A stretch of 64,000 nucleotides of DNA from Streptococcus sp. oral taxon 431 (GCF_001553685.1 NZ_CP014264.1:1434001-1498000), one strand, 5' to 3'. Shown: positions 1 through 11,427, counted from the first letter of the stretch. The notes: generated from the sequence alone by a model not told the origin. Made by a program: numbers and translations.

Positions 1-1
1 A

Positions 2-223
2 ACTTTAACAATGGACAACGGCGAAACTTTCTCCGCCAAATGGCATCAAAAAGGCGACAAAATTGTAATTGAAGGGAAAAATATTTCCGGAATTGCAACC
101 CTGTCCGATGACCAGAAGACTTTATATTTCGAAAATAAGCCATTGAATGATAATTCTGGTAAGCAGAATGGTTTTATGATTGGAGAAAATTCATTAAAGT
201 TTGAATTTAAAAAGGTAGAATAA
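2..223 (+). CDS. Hypothetical protein, 5' end cut by window edge
   Basis: The reading frame is open from base 2 (codons T-L-T before the first ATG at 11) and no ribosome binding site precedes that ATG, so this is probably the C-terminal end of a longer protein. The visible part is about 73 residues with alternating polar and hydrophobic positions and an acidic/lysine tail, suggestive of beta strands in a small secreted or lipoprotein domain. Its stop overlaps the start of the next gene (TAATG), so the two are translationally coupled. I do not recognise the family. Confidence 0.6.
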   Translation, partial: TLTMDNGETFSAKWHQKGDKIVIEGKNISGIATLSDDQKTLYFENKPLNDNSGKQNGFMIGENSLKFEFKKVE

Positions 224-612
224 TGATGAAAAAATTAGGAATGGTGATCACATGTTTAGTGATGATTCTGTTACTTATTTCTTGTGCAAATAAGAGAAAG
301 GATTTAGTTTTATCGAATTTTCCAAGTGTTCAGAATGAACTAACCGAAAAAGACTTGCTTAAGGCGGTTGGAGCACCACACGAGAAGTCCTCTTCTCTTA
401 GTGATGTTACCCAGCTATATGAAAAATTACTAAAAATGGACTTATCCAGTGGTGAATCAATCCTGTCTCAAAAATCAAATTGGACTGTGGGAATAAATGG
501 TATCATTACAGACTACTACGTTTACAAATTAAAAGACGGTAAGTCAGTGATTGTTTTTCTTAGTAAAGGAAAGGTCGTTGCGATAACAAGAAAAGGTATC
601 GATTATAAGTAA
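223..612 (+). CDS. Predicted lipoprotein of unknown function
   Basis: 129 residues. The N-terminus is a lipoprotein signal: lysines, a hydrophobic stretch (residues 6-20) and a lipobox ending LLISC, with Cys-21 as the lipidation site, so the mature protein should sit on the outer face of the membrane. The remainder is a small charged domain of about 105 residues without motifs I recognise. Two ATG codons stand in tandem (223 and 226). An AAGGT element in the preceding gene serves as ribosome site, and the start overlaps the previous stop. It is the second member of a four-gene plus-strand cluster of surface or membrane proteins. Confidence 0.7.
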   Translation: MMKKLGMVITCLVMILLLISCANKRKDLVLSNFPSVQNELTEKDLLKAVGAPHEKSSSLSDVTQLYEKLLKMDLSSGESILSQKSNWTVGINGIITDYYVYKLKDGKSVIVFLSKGKVVAITRKGIDYK

Positions 613-630
613 CGTAAAAGGTAAAGTAAT

Positions 631-963
631 ATGAAAAATAGCATTAAAATTCGGTTGGCAATTATAACAATAGCTATCATTGGGTTTCTATTTTATGGAT
701 TTAGAGATAATGGTTCGGTACTTTATTACGGGCAAAGCTATACAGCAGGTTCCGTATTTAAACCTGATTCTTATCTTTCAGCTGGGCTATTTAAATCCGC
801 AGGCAAAGAGATAAACAAACTGGTTTCGAAAAAGCGTGGAAGTAGCCTTACAGGCGTGATGGTCTCTGTTGTAGTTGGCGGAATTACTTTCTTCACACTT
901 TGGCAAGATGACGATTTTAAAGATATTTTAGTGGAAGCAAGAAAACAAGGAGAAAATAATTAA
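631..963 (+). CDS. Small membrane protein of unknown function
   Basis: 110 residues. One hydrophobic segment lies near residues 8-23 and a second at about 73-91, with a polar, lysine-rich region between them and a charged C-terminal tail. It is preceded by an AAAGG ribosome site and starts 18 bases after the lipoprotein gene, so it belongs to the same transcript. No family recognised. Close packing with a lipoprotein and another single-span protein suggests an envelope complex, but that is inference only. Confidence 0.65.
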   Translation: MKNSIKIRLAIITIAIIGFLFYGFRDNGSVLYYGQSYTAGSVFKPDSYLSAGLFKSAGKEINKLVSKKRGSSLTGVMVSVVVGGITFFTLWQDDDFKDILVEARKQGENN

Positions 964-964
964 A

Positions 965-1144
965 ATGGCTAATTTGGATAATTACTTGGTTTTGGTTTTT
1001 ATTGTAGTAACTGGAATTCTTATCACTATTCAATTCGCAGGCGAGCGTTTTGCGGATTGGCTAACGGATTTAACCGAGCAATTCTTTTCGAAAAGCTTGG
1101 ATAAGCACGAAGAAAAGCGTAAGGCGGAAAGAGAAGAAAAATAA
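965..1144 (+). CDS. 59-residue single-span membrane protein
   Basis: A short reading frame of 59 codons starts one base after the previous stop. An AAGGAG element lies 13 bases upstream of the ATG. It encodes an N-terminal hydrophobic segment (about residues 8-24) followed by an amphipathic stretch and a highly charged Lys/Glu tail. This is the layout of a small single-pass protein with a cytoplasmic helical tail. Tight packing in the cluster and the ribosome site support it as real. Function unknown. Confidence 0.6.
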   Translation: MANLDNYLVLVFIVVTGILITIQFAGERFADWLTDLTEQFFSKSLDKHEEKRKAEREEK

Positions 1145-1260
1145 GTTAAGGAGTTACAGTCTAGTTATATTGCCAGATAAAACTAATATTATCTTCTCTT
1201 ATTCAAATCTAAGGTATCTAACCCCCAAAAAACAATATTTATATTTGACGAATAATAGAA

Positions 1261-1292
1261 AAAAGACGGCTCATTTTTTGAACCGTCTTTTA
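1261..1292. terminator. Bidirectional rho-independent terminator
   Basis: A stem of AAAAGACGG pairs with CCGTCTTTT across a loop containing ATTTTTT, followed by T residues on the plus strand and preceded by A residues (T residues on the minus strand). It can end the four-gene plus-strand cluster and also transcripts from the minus-strand permease remnant. Confidence 0.75.
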
Positions 1293-1369
1293 ATTCACTC
1301 ATAAGATGTGTGAACTCAGATTACTTTTAGACTGCTGAACGTCAGACTGCCTAAATCGCGATTTTTTCT

Positions 1370-1684
1370 TTATTGATTTTTTGATAGTGTAGAGTTTTTA
1401 TAGCCATAAGTAAAGTAAGTAATAACTCCTACTATTAATGCTAATACAAATGCTATCCAAGTTTCAAGAGTGTATTGAAGCATAAAGGACACACAGATCG
1501 CAGAAATCACGATAGATACCACAAGAGCAGGTCCTGCTAGTGTTGCTGCAACTGTTCCTGTAATGGTAAAAATACCAGTTCCCACCATGGCCCCAATTCC
1601 TTAAAGAATTAAATCCCATAATTTCAAATGACGATGCATTTCTGTTTTACTTAGGCTGAAGTCTTTTATTCTAAAAATATTCAT
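1370..1684 (-). pseudogene. Remnant of an APC-family amino-acid permease
   Basis: The frame begins at an ATG at 1684 with a typical N-terminus of a YfnA/CAT-type amino-acid/polyamine/organocation permease. It hits an in-frame TAA at 1601-1603 exactly where the family reads LILLGIGAM, consistent with a single TTA-to-TAA change. The frame then resumes with GIGAMVGTGIFTITG and the second membrane segment. After about 40 more residues the sequence jumps to what looks like the last membrane helix (ending YFTYGYKNS), so most of the approximately 450-residue protein has been deleted. Nonsense mutation plus internal deletion make this a pseudogene. A product starting at 1588 (72 residues) would not be a functional transporter. 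Confidence 0.85.
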
Positions 1685-1763
1685 TCTTCATCTCCACTAA
1701 CAATAATTGTTTTATTTTACCACAGATAATGTATTTTGTGAATATTTATAAAATTGTATCTAA

Positions 1764-1800
1764 AAAACTGAACAAATGTAATATTTGTTCAGTTTTTTTT
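1764..1800. terminator. Terminator downstream of sufB
   Basis: Perfect stem CTGAACAAAT/ATTTGTTCAG (arms about 1768-1777 and 1782-1792, with a short loop) flanked by a T run on both strands. On the minus strand it closes the suf operon 10 bases after the sufB stop. Confidence 0.85.
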
Positions 1801-1809
1801 TTATAATGA

Positions 1810-3222
1810 TTATCCAACTGATCCTTCCATTTCGTAGCTAATCAAGCGGTTGAGCTCAACTGCGTATTCCATTGGAAGTTCTTTGGTGAAGGGCTCTACA
1901 AATCCCATGACAATCATTTCAGTTGCTTCAGATTCTGACAAGCCACGGCTCATGAGGTAATAAAGTTGCTCTTCAGAAATCTTAGAAACCTTGGCTTCGT
2001 GCTCCAAAGCAACTTGTGAGTTGTGGATTTCATTAAATGGAATGGTATCTGACGCTGACAAGTCATCCATGATAATGGTATCACACTCGATGTGAGAAAC
2101 AGATTTCTTAGAGTTCTTGTTGAAAGTCACTTGTCCACGATAGTCTACCTTACCACCGCCTTTAGCGATTGATTTAGAGACGATAGACGAGCTCGTATGT
2201 GGAGCATTGTGGATCATCTTAGCACCAGTATCTTGGTGTTGCCCTGCATTGGCAAAGGCAATCGAAAGCATCGTCCCACGCGCACCTTCTCCATCTAGGT
2301 AAACTGATGGATATTTCATAGTTGTTTTGGCACCTAAGTTTCCATCAATCCACTCAACAGTCGCATCTTTCAAAGCCTTAGCGCGTTTTGTTACCAAGTT
2401 ATAAACGTTATCTGACCAGTTTTGGATGGTTGTATAACGCATATAAGCCCCGTCCAAAGCAAAGATTTCTACAATAGCAGCATGCAAGCTGTTGCTAGAA
2501 TAAGTTGGCGCTGTACATCCTTCTACGTAGTGGACACTTGCTCCCTCATCAACGATGATTAAGGTACGTTCAAACTGACCAGTATTTTCATTGTTGATAC
2601 GGAAGTAGGTTTGAAGTGGAATATCTACCTTGACACCTTTAGGAACATAAATGAAGGTTCCGCCAGACCATACTGCTGAGTTGAGGGCTGCCAACTTGTT
2701 ATCTGTCGGCGGTACCAACTTCGCAAAGTATTGTTTAAACAAGTCTGGGTATTCCTTGAGGGCAGAATCTGTATCTGTAAAGATAATTCCTAACTTCTCA
2801 AATTCTTCCTTCATGTTGTGGTAAACCACTTCTGACTCATACTGGGCAGAAGCTCCAGCAAGATAAGCACGCTCAGCTTCAGGAATCCCAATACGTTCAA
2901 AGGTTTCTTTGATTTTTTCAGGAACTTCATCCCAAGAACGGGCTGGTTTATCAGATGGTTTTTGGTAGTAAATCAAGTCATCAAAATCAATCTCTGACAA
3001 GTCTGCTCCCCAAGTTTGCATGGGCATTTTTTTGAAGGTTTCATAAGATTTCAAACGGAATTCTAACATCCACTCAGGCTCTCCCTTAGCAGCTGATAGT
3101 TCACGAATGACATCTTCATTCAATCCTTTTCCTGTCGATAGGACAGGCTCTACATCGTCATGAAAACCAAATTTATATTCACCAAGGTCAATTGGTTTTG
3201 GTTCTACTCTTTCTTCAGCCAT
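1810..3222 (-). CDS. sufB: SufB, Fe-S cluster scaffold subunit
   Basis: 470 residues when started at the ATG at 3222, which has AGAAAGGA five bases upstream. An in-frame ATG 24 bases further up lacks a ribosome site. SufB is the core scaffold of the SUF machinery, on which SufS-derived sulfur and iron form a cluster in the SufBC2D complex in the cytosol. The conserved EGCTAP cysteine motif and the C-terminal HIECDT and LEHEAK motifs (cluster/sulfur-handling Cys and the Glu/His near the SufB-SufD interface) are present. It is the last gene of the operon, with an intercistronic hairpin before it and a strong terminator after it. Confidence 0.97.
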   Translation of the reverse strand: MAEERVEPKPIDLGEYKFGFHDDVEPVLSTGKGLNEDVIRELSAAKGEPEWMLEFRLKSYETFKKMPMQTWGADLSEIDFDDLIYYQKPSDKPARSWDEVPEKIKETFERIGIPEAERAYLAGASAQYESEVVYHNMKEEFEKLGIIFTDTDSALKEYPDLFKQYFAKLVPPTDNKLAALNSAVWSGGTFIYVPKGVKVDIPLQTYFRINNENTGQFERTLIIVDEGASVHYVEGCTAPTYSSNSLHAAIVEIFALDGAYMRYTTIQNWSDNVYNLVTKRAKALKDATVEWIDGNLGAKTTMKYPSVYLDGEGARGTMLSIAFANAGQHQDTGAKMIHNAPHTSSSIVSKSIAKGGGKVDYRGQVTFNKNSKKSVSHIECDTIIMDDLSASDTIPFNEIHNSQVALEHEAKVSKISEEQLYYLMSRGLSESEATEMIVMGFVEPFTKELPMEYAVELNRLISYEMEGSVG

Positions 3223-3257
3223 AATATCCTTTCTTTCATTCTTCATTACTTATGATT

Positions 3258-3288
3258 AATAAAACAAAGAAACTTTGTCTTATTTGTT

Positions 3289-3293
<5 letters not shown>
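3258..3293 (-). promoter_or_regulatory. Intercistronic stem-loop between sufU and sufB
   Basis: AATAAAACAAA (3258-3268) can pair with TTTGTTTTATT (3283-3293). The internal ACAAAG/CTTTGT can form an alternative shorter hairpin using some of the same bases. It overlaps the sufU stop. There is no clear T run, so it is more likely an mRNA processing or stability element than a terminator. Confidence 0.45.
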
Positions 3294-6206
<2,913 letters not shown>

Positions 6207-6233
6207 TTACTTCTCCTAAAAGATACGAGGGAA

Positions 6234-7004
6234 TTACAATTCTTCCTTGTAGTCATAGCCAAGTTCTTCAGCTAATTTTGCGTATCCTTCACGTTCCAAA
6301 CGTGCCGCCAATTCTGGACCACCAGAAAGAACAACACGACCTTCCATCATAACGTGTACCACATCTGGTGTGATATAGTTCAAAAGACGTTGGTAGTGAG
6401 TAATAATCATGGCACCGAAGCCTTCACCACGCATAGCATTCACACCTTTAGAAACAACTTTAAGGGCATCAATATCAAGACCAGAGTCAATCTCATCCAA
6501 AAGTGCAAATGTTGGTTCCAACATCAAGAGTTGAAGAATTTCGTTACGTTTTTTCTCACCACCTGAGAAACCTTCGTTGAGGTAACGCTCTGCCATTTCT
6601 TCTTTCATGTTGAGCAATTCCATTTTTTCGTCTAGCTTAGTGATAAACTCACGCACTGAAATCTTCTCATCATCTTCTTTACCAGCATTTATAGCTGCAC
6701 GAAGGAATTCTGCATTGGTAATTCCTGGAATTTCTGATGGGTATTGCATAGCCAGGAAAAGCCCCATACGCGCACGCTCGTCAACTTCCAATTCAAGGAT
6801 GTTTACGCCGTCAAATAGAACCTCACCCTTGGTTACTTCATAGTTAGGATTTCCCATGATAGCGGCAGAAAGAGTTGATTTCCCAGTTCCATTTGGCCCC
6901 ATGATAGCGGCGATTTCGCCTGTTTTCAGGGTCAGGTTAACCCCTTTTAAAATTTCTTTTCCTTCAATTTCAACGTGAAGATCTTTGATCTCTAATACTG
7001 ACAT
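6234..7004 (-). CDS. sufC: SufC, ABC-type ATPase of the Fe-S scaffold
   Basis: 256 residues from the ATG at 7004 (AAAGGA upstream); an earlier in-frame start 33 bases up has no ribosome site. Walker A GPNGTGKST near residue 36, signature FSGGEKKR, Walker B FALLDEIDSGLD. This is the soluble, non-transporter ABC ATPase that remodels SufB-SufD during cluster assembly. First gene of the suf operon. Confidence 0.97.
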   Translation of the reverse strand: MSVLEIKDLHVEIEGKEILKGVNLTLKTGEIAAIMGPNGTGKSTLSAAIMGNPNYEVTKGEVLFDGVNILELEVDERARMGLFLAMQYPSEIPGITNAEFLRAAINAGKEDDEKISVREFITKLDEKMELLNMKEEMAERYLNEGFSGGEKKRNEILQLLMLEPTFALLDEIDSGLDIDALKVVSKGVNAMRGEGFGAMIITHYQRLLNYITPDVVHVMMEGRVVLSGGPELAARLEREGYAKLAEELGYDYKEEL

Positions 7005-7061
7005 GATAATTCCTTTCTTTTCAATCCGTTTTACCATTTTCGCTAGAAAATTGTCCTTATT

Positions 7062-7089
7062 TTTCTAGTAAAAAACGATAAAATGTCAA
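7062..7089 (-). promoter_or_regulatory. Candidate suf operon promoter
   Basis: On the minus strand a consensus -35 TTGACA (7084-7089) is followed after 16 bases by TAGAAA (7062-7067), about 60 bases upstream of sufC. The -10 is weak; the position in the only gap before the operon supports it. Confidence 0.5.
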
Positions 7090-7111
7090 TAAATATACTT
7101 TAATAGTATAA

Positions 7112-7137
7112 CAAAAAAAAGCCTAAAAGGCTTTAAT
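7112..7137 (-). terminator. Terminator after the DUF3272 gene
   Basis: On the minus strand AAAGCCT/AGGCTTT form a short stem followed by eight T residues, just beyond the end of the DUF3272 gene and before the suf promoter. Confidence 0.85.
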
Positions 7138-7156
7138 TTTGTCTAGAAGCTGAGGG

Positions 7157-7351
7157 TTACTTCTTTCCTCGAAAATGGTCATCTATAGCGCTCACAATTT
7201 TACCCATAATATAGCTGACTCTAAAATTTCTTAGGATTAAAATAGCCCAAAGCAAGGCTACGATATACCGTTGCTCCATGATGGATTCATTAAAAAAATA
7301 AGTCTCGGCAGCAGTAAATAAGGCCATAATTATAAATTGTTGTCTGTTCAT
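7157..7351 (-). CDS. DUF3272 family small membrane protein
   Basis: 64 residues with two short hydrophobic segments (about 6-20 and 31-43) and a basic tail. It resembles the streptococcal DUF3272 proteins found directly downstream of dnaX. It starts 22 bases after dnaX and ends at a strong terminator, so it is the last gene of the msrC-dnaX transcript. No function is known to me. Confidence 0.75.
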   Translation of the reverse strand: MNRQQFIIMALFTAAETYFFNESIMEQRYIVALLWAILILRNFRVSYIMGKIVSAIDDHFRGKK

Positions 7352-7373
7352 CGTATTATGTCACAAAATCCTT

Positions 7374-9038
7374 TTAATCTTCTGCAATGGTTACTTTATC
7401 CGCTAGAAACTCAAATCCTTGAGGAAGGACAGATTCCTCAACTTCTTCCTTAACGGGTTGACCTTGAGACGATTTAGCCTTCGCTGAGAAATCAGCTCTG
7501 ACTTCTTTCCACTCTTCCATGGAAATAGCAAGAATCTCTGGTGAAAATCCCGCTGCTTGACTGAGTATATTGCCAAACATGGTGTTGAGATTATCACGTT
7601 TCATGGTCTGACCAGCATTGAAGTTAGACTCAAATGCAAGAATGGCATGATGTTCATTAGCCGCAACAGGTTGAGAACCAACTAAAAGTGCCTTATCAGG
7701 ACCTGACAAGCTTTCAATAACTTCTCCCCAAGCATTTTGAAGACGTATTAGATTTTGACGGGCTAAATCAGGATTTTCAACAGCTTCTTGAAGAATAGAC
7801 TGAACCTTATTGCGATCTACTCGATAAATTGACTTGCTGTTAACTGGACGACTCGGTGTTGGTGTAGTCTGCTTAGGACTCATGTTAACATTTGCCAGAG
7901 CCTGTTTCAATCGCGCAACTTCTTCTCTAAGTGAGGCTAATTCTCCAATTGTATCATCTGATAATGTTGGTTTTGAATCTATCTCTGCCAGACGAATGGT
8001 CATCATTTCAGCATAAATCTTAGGCTGTAAGCTAGACTTGATATCAGCTAAACTACTTGTCGCAATTCCAATCATCTCAAATAAAATAGCCTGTGAAAGT
8101 TCTAGGTTATCCTTGAAGAGATCACTATGGTGAGTATTCTCCCCACCAGTTTGGACAACCAAAATATCCCGTAGATACCGCAACAAATCCGTTACAAATC
8201 GTGTCATGCTTTTTCCGTTATCAAAAATCAAATTAAGATTTTCCAAAGCACGAGTCACATCTTTTTGTGCCAAGGCAGCCACATAATTATCCAAAGCACT
8301 TAGACTAATAGTCCCCGTAATTTCCTCAGAAACAGCTGTTGTTAATCTAGCATCTTGAGTCAAGCTCAATGCTTGGTCTAAAATGGACAAAGCATCCCGC
8401 ATACCACCTTCTGCTCTACGAGCGATAATCTCAACAGCTTCAGTTTCATAAGCAATCCCTTCCTTCTCTAAAATATGGAAGATATGATCTCGAATATCCT
8501 GAGTTCTAATAGATTTGAACTCGAAGCGTTGAACACGAGACAAAATGGTTGCAGGAATCTTATGAAGCTCTGTTGTTGCTAGAATAAAAACAACATTAGG
8601 AGTTGGTTCTTCAAGAGTTTTCAAAAGGGCATTGAAGGCTCCTGTTGAAAGCATATGAACCTCATCAATGATATAGACCTTATACTGAGCTATACTTGGA
8701 GCATAGGTTGATTTATCACGGATATCACGAATTTCATCCACCCCATTGTTAGATGCCGCGTCCATTTCGATAACGTCTTCCAAGCTACCGTCTGTTACAG
8801 CTTGACAGATATAACAGTTATTGCAAGGTTCTCCTCCCTCTTGATTAGGGCAGTTCATAGCCTTGGCAAAAATTTTGGCTACACTGGTTTTTCCAGTTCC
8901 ACGAGGCCCTGAAAATAGATAGGCATGGCTAATCTTTTCCTGCTCTACGGCTTGTTTCAGAGTTTTTGCAACAATTTCCTGGCCTACTAACTGTGAAAAT
9001 GTTTGACTTCTATATTTTCGATAAAGGGCCTGATACAT
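7374..9038 (-). CDS. dnaX: DNA polymerase III subunit gamma/tau
   Basis: 554 residues. The N-terminal AAA+ clamp-loader module has Walker A GPRGTGKTS (near residue 45), a four-cysteine zinc module (NCPNQEGGEPCNNCYIC) and Walker B IIDEVHML. The lid and collar domains follow to about residue 360, then a variable tau C-terminus with a Pro/Thr/Ser linker. It loads the beta clamp and couples the replisome parts. The ATG overlaps the stop of the upstream gene (TAATG) with GAGGAGAAAG upstream. I see no A-rich slippery heptamer of the E. coli type near the collar boundary, so one full-length product is likely. Confidence 0.97.
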   Translation of the reverse strand: MYQALYRKYRSQTFSQLVGQEIVAKTLKQAVEQEKISHAYLFSGPRGTGKTSVAKIFAKAMNCPNQEGGEPCNNCYICQAVTDGSLEDVIEMDAASNNGVDEIRDIRDKSTYAPSIAQYKVYIIDEVHMLSTGAFNALLKTLEEPTPNVVFILATTELHKIPATILSRVQRFEFKSIRTQDIRDHIFHILEKEGIAYETEAVEIIARRAEGGMRDALSILDQALSLTQDARLTTAVSEEITGTISLSALDNYVAALAQKDVTRALENLNLIFDNGKSMTRFVTDLLRYLRDILVVQTGGENTHHSDLFKDNLELSQAILFEMIGIATSSLADIKSSLQPKIYAEMMTIRLAEIDSKPTLSDDTIGELASLREEVARLKQALANVNMSPKQTTPTPSRPVNSKSIYRVDRNKVQSILQEAVENPDLARQNLIRLQNAWGEVIESLSGPDKALLVGSQPVAANEHHAILAFESNFNAGQTMKRDNLNTMFGNILSQAAGFSPEILAISMEEWKEVRADFSAKAKSSQGQPVKEEVEESVLPQGFEFLADKVTIAED

Positions 9039-9535
9039 TACGCTTTCTCCTCAAACATTGAAAAATTCCATTCGGTTTTCTCTAATAAAATAGCAACAAA
9101 CTCTTCAAGATATTTCTGATCCAAGTCATCATAATCATCAACAAGAGATGAATCTAAATCTAGAACGCCCAGAAGACGTCCCTCTCTAACCATCGGCACA
9201 ACAATTTCACTACGAGCACTACTATCACAAGAAATATAGTTTGGGTAGGTTTTAACATCACCAACAATCACTGTTTGTCGGCTAGCTGCCGATTCGCCAC
9301 AAACACCTTTTCCAAGAGCGATTCGTACACATGAAACTCCACCTTGAAAGGGTCCCAAGATCAGTTCATTCCCATCAAATAGGTAGAAACCTGCAAAAAC
9401 AGTATTGGGAAAGCTTGTTTTTAGCAGAGCACTGGCATTTGATAGATTAGCCAACACATTGGGCTCTCCTTCTAAAAGATAAGAGAGCTGTTCATTTATT
9501 GTTTGATAAAGTGATTCTTTTTCTGAATATAACAT
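9038..9535 (-). CDS. msrC: Free methionine-(R)-sulfoxide reductase, GAF domain
   Basis: 165 residues forming a single GAF domain. All three cysteines of the fRMsr family are present: in [15 protein letters not shown] and [12 protein letters not shown]. The acidic ligand-pocket motif LLGVLDLDS is also there. The enzyme reduces free Met-R-O in the cytosol. It is co-transcribed with and overlaps dnaX. A TGATATAAT extended -10 ends six bases before the ATG and there is no Shine-Dalgarno sequence, so the message is probably leaderless. Confidence 0.85.
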   Translation of the reverse strand: MLYSEKESLYQTINEQLSYLLEGEPNVLANLSNASALLKTSFPNTVFAGFYLFDGNELILGPFQGGVSCVRIALGKGVCGESAASRQTVIVGDVKTYPNYISCDSSARSEIVVPMVREGRLLGVLDLDSSLVDDYDDLDQKYLEEFVAILLEKTEWNFSMFEEKA

Positions 9536-9539
9536 AAAA

Positions 9540-9550
9540 CCATTATATCA
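9540..9550 (-). promoter_or_regulatory. Extended -10 promoter of the msrC-dnaX transcript
   Basis: The minus strand reads TGATATAAT with TATAAT at 9542-9547. The first base of the ATG (9535) falls at the expected start of transcription, so the mRNA would begin at or within the start codon. Confidence 0.6.
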
Positions 9551-9571
9551 AAAAATGCTAGTAGAAAAAAG

Positions 9572-9604
9572 AAAAATCCCTTGTTTTAAAAACAAAGGAT
9601 TTTA
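9572..9604 (-). terminator. Terminator after rpsA
   Basis: On the minus strand AAATCCTTTGTTTT pairs with AAAACAAGGGATTT and runs into TTTTTC, 17 bases after the rpsA stop. Confidence 0.85.
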
Positions 9605-9620
9605 TTCAAATTCGAATGGA

Positions 9621-10823
9621 TTAAAGTTCGATGTCTCCGAACAAGTCAGCCATTGAGAATCCTGTTTGAGTTTCAGGAAGTTCAAAATCACGTTTTTCTT
9701 GACGTTTTGGACGACGTGGACGTGGAGCGCGTTTTTCTTCTTTTTGTCCTTCTTCTTGAGCTGGACGTTCTTCAAGAGCTTTGATAGAAAGAGATACACG
9801 TTCTGCATCAGCGTTAACTTCAAGAACTTTAACAGTAACTTCTTGACCAACTTTAAGAGCTTCTTTTGGATTTTCAATACGTTTGTGTGAAATTTGTGAT
9901 ACGTGAACAAGTCCATCGATACCTGGCAATACTTCAACAAATGCACCGAAGTCAGTCAAACGTTTAACTGTACCTTCTACAACATCACCTTTAGCCAATT
10001 TTTGCTCAACGCCATCCCATGGTCCAGGTGTTGTAGCTTTAAGTGAAAGTGATACACGTCCTTCTTCTTCGTTAAGATCAAGGATTTTCACTTCAACTTC
10101 TTCACCAACAGTTACAACTGATTTTGGTGAAACGTTACGTTCGTGTGACAATTCAGTCAAGTGAACCAATCCGTCAACACCACCAAGGTCGATGAAAGCA
10201 CCGAAGCTTGTGATACGTGCAACTTTACCAGTTACAACATCACCAACAGCCAATTTACCGAATACTTCAGCACGAGCTGCTGCAGTAGCTGCTTCTACAA
10301 CTTCACGACGTGAAAGGATGAAGCGGTTTTCTTTAGGATCAACTTCTTTGATTTTAGCATCAAACTCTTGACCTACAAAACGCTCAGTGTTACGTACAAA
10401 ACGAGTATCCAACATTGAAGCTGGGATAAATCCACGCACACCCTCAAATTCTACTGAAAGTCCACCCTTAACAGCGCGAGTTCCTTTAACTGTAACAACT
10501 TCTTCTTCACGTCCTACAAGTTTGTCCCATGCTTTGCGAGCTTCAAGGCGTTTTTTAGATACAAGGTATGTTACTGTATCAGTATCTTTACCAACTACTT
10601 GACGAAGTACAAGAACATCCAATACTTCACCTACTTTTACAAAGTCATTGATATCTGCATCGCGATCGTTTGTCAATTCGCGAAGAGTCAAGACACCTTC
10701 AACACCAGTTCCAGAGATTGCAACATTAGCTTGAGTAGCATCAACTGTCAATACTTCAGCACTAACAACATCACCTGGCTCAACTTGGCTAACGCTATTT
10801 AGCAAATCTTCAAATTCGTTCAT
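9621..10823 (-). CDS. rpsA: 30S ribosomal protein S1
   Basis: 400 residues with four S1 (OB-fold) RNA-binding repeats at about 15-90, 105-175, 190-262 and 277-350. The last two carry clear signatures FGAFIDLGGVDGLVH and FGAFVEVLPGIDGLVH. A basic, Gln/Glu-rich tail follows (PRPRRPKRQEKRDFELPETQ). Four repeats is the usual number for low-GC Firmicutes, against six in Gram-negatives. It binds mRNA at the 30S subunit. GGAGG stands nine bases before the ATG. A hairpin just upstream (CAAGTTT/AAACTTG, about 10841-10861) could affect access to that site. Confidence 0.95.
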   Translation of the reverse strand: MNEFEDLLNSVSQVEPGDVVSAEVLTVDATQANVAISGTGVEGVLTLRELTNDRDADINDFVKVGEVLDVLVLRQVVGKDTDTVTYLVSKKRLEARKAWDKLVGREEEVVTVKGTRAVKGGLSVEFEGVRGFIPASMLDTRFVRNTERFVGQEFDAKIKEVDPKENRFILSRREVVEAATAAARAEVFGKLAVGDVVTGKVARITSFGAFIDLGGVDGLVHLTELSHERNVSPKSVVTVGEEVEVKILDLNEEEGRVSLSLKATTPGPWDGVEQKLAKGDVVEGTVKRLTDFGAFVEVLPGIDGLVHVSQISHKRIENPKEALKVGQEVTVKVLEVNADAERVSLSIKALEERPAQEEGQKEEKRAPRPRRPKRQEKRDFELPETQTGFSMADLFGDIEL

Positions 10824-10986
10824 CTAAAAAATCCTCCAACAATCAAGTTTTTCTTAAACTTGACATACTTATAATTTTTTCCTAAGCACCCGCAAAGACA
10901 TGTTATATCGTTCACGTCCTTCAATTATAAAAATAAAATACCCTAAGATATTTTTCTTTTTATCCTTGAATTTATTACCTAAGAAC

Positions 10987-11057
10987 TGGGGTAGCTGGAT
11001 TCGAACCAACGCATGAGGGAGTCAAAGTCCCTTGCCTTACCGCTTGGCTATACCCCA
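10987..11057 (-). tRNA. tRNA-Gln (anticodon UUG)
   Basis: The minus strand gives a 71-base cloverleaf with acceptor TGGGGTA/TACCCCA, D arm, anticodon stem AGGGA/TCCCT around CTTTGAC (anticodon TTG) and T arm GTTGG-TTCGAAT-CCAGC. No CCA is encoded. Confidence 0.97.
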
Positions 11058-11067
11058 AAAGTGAAAT

Positions 11068-11147
11068 GGAGAGAGAGGGATTCGAACCCCCGAACCCGAA
11101 GGAGCGGATTTACAGTCCGCCGCGTTTAGCCTCTTCGCTATCTCTCC
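11068..11147 (-). tRNA. tRNA-Tyr (anticodon GUA)
   Basis: 80-base class II tRNA on the minus strand. Acceptor GGAGAGA/TCTCTCC, anticodon loop CTGTAAA (GTA) on stem GCGGA/TCCGC, long variable arm and T loop TTCGAAT. It lies 10 bases upstream of tRNA-Gln; the pair is probably one transcript. Confidence 0.97.
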
Positions 11148-11196
11148 AATGTTCAACAAAAACAATTATATCATGAAAATTTACAAAAAACAAGCT

Positions 11197-11427
11197 TTAT
11201 TTTGCTAAATTATAGTTTTCAATCAAAATTTCCACAGCTTTTTCAAGTTTTTTATAAAAACTATCGACATTTCCATTCTTTATGATCGCAAATTGATTAT
11301 CTAGTTCAGCAATTTCACCAATAACCTTTTTACCAATCGTTAAAGTATATCCTTCATACTTTTCCTTACCAACTAAAACAGTCGCGTCAGTTAATTGAAT
11401 TTCAATTTTTTTATCTTTTTTACTCAT
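11197..11427 (-). CDS. DUF2969 family protein
   Basis: 76 residues from the ATG at 11427 (AGAGG upstream); a longer in-frame start at 11460 has no ribosome site. Lysine-rich N-terminus, then short beta strands around GKEKYEGYTLTIGKKVIGEI and a C-terminal helix, matching the small streptococcal/lactococcal DUF2969 family. Soluble. It precedes the tRNA pair on the same strand. Function unknown. Confidence 0.7.
   Translation of the reverse strand: MSKKDKKIEIQLTDATVLVGKEKYEGYTLTIGKKVIGEIAELDNQFAIIKNGNVDSFYKKLEKAVEILIENYNLAK

Noticed and set aside
7374..9038. Programmed frameshift producing a short gamma subunit from dnaX
   Set aside because: No A-AAA-AAG heptamer with following stem-loop was seen around the collar/tau boundary.
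9602..9946. Lys/Leu-rich minus-strand frame and its plus-strand Phe-rich counterpart
   Set aside because: Both are out-of-frame readings of the repetitive rpsA 3' region; S1 domains are intact in the rpsA frame.
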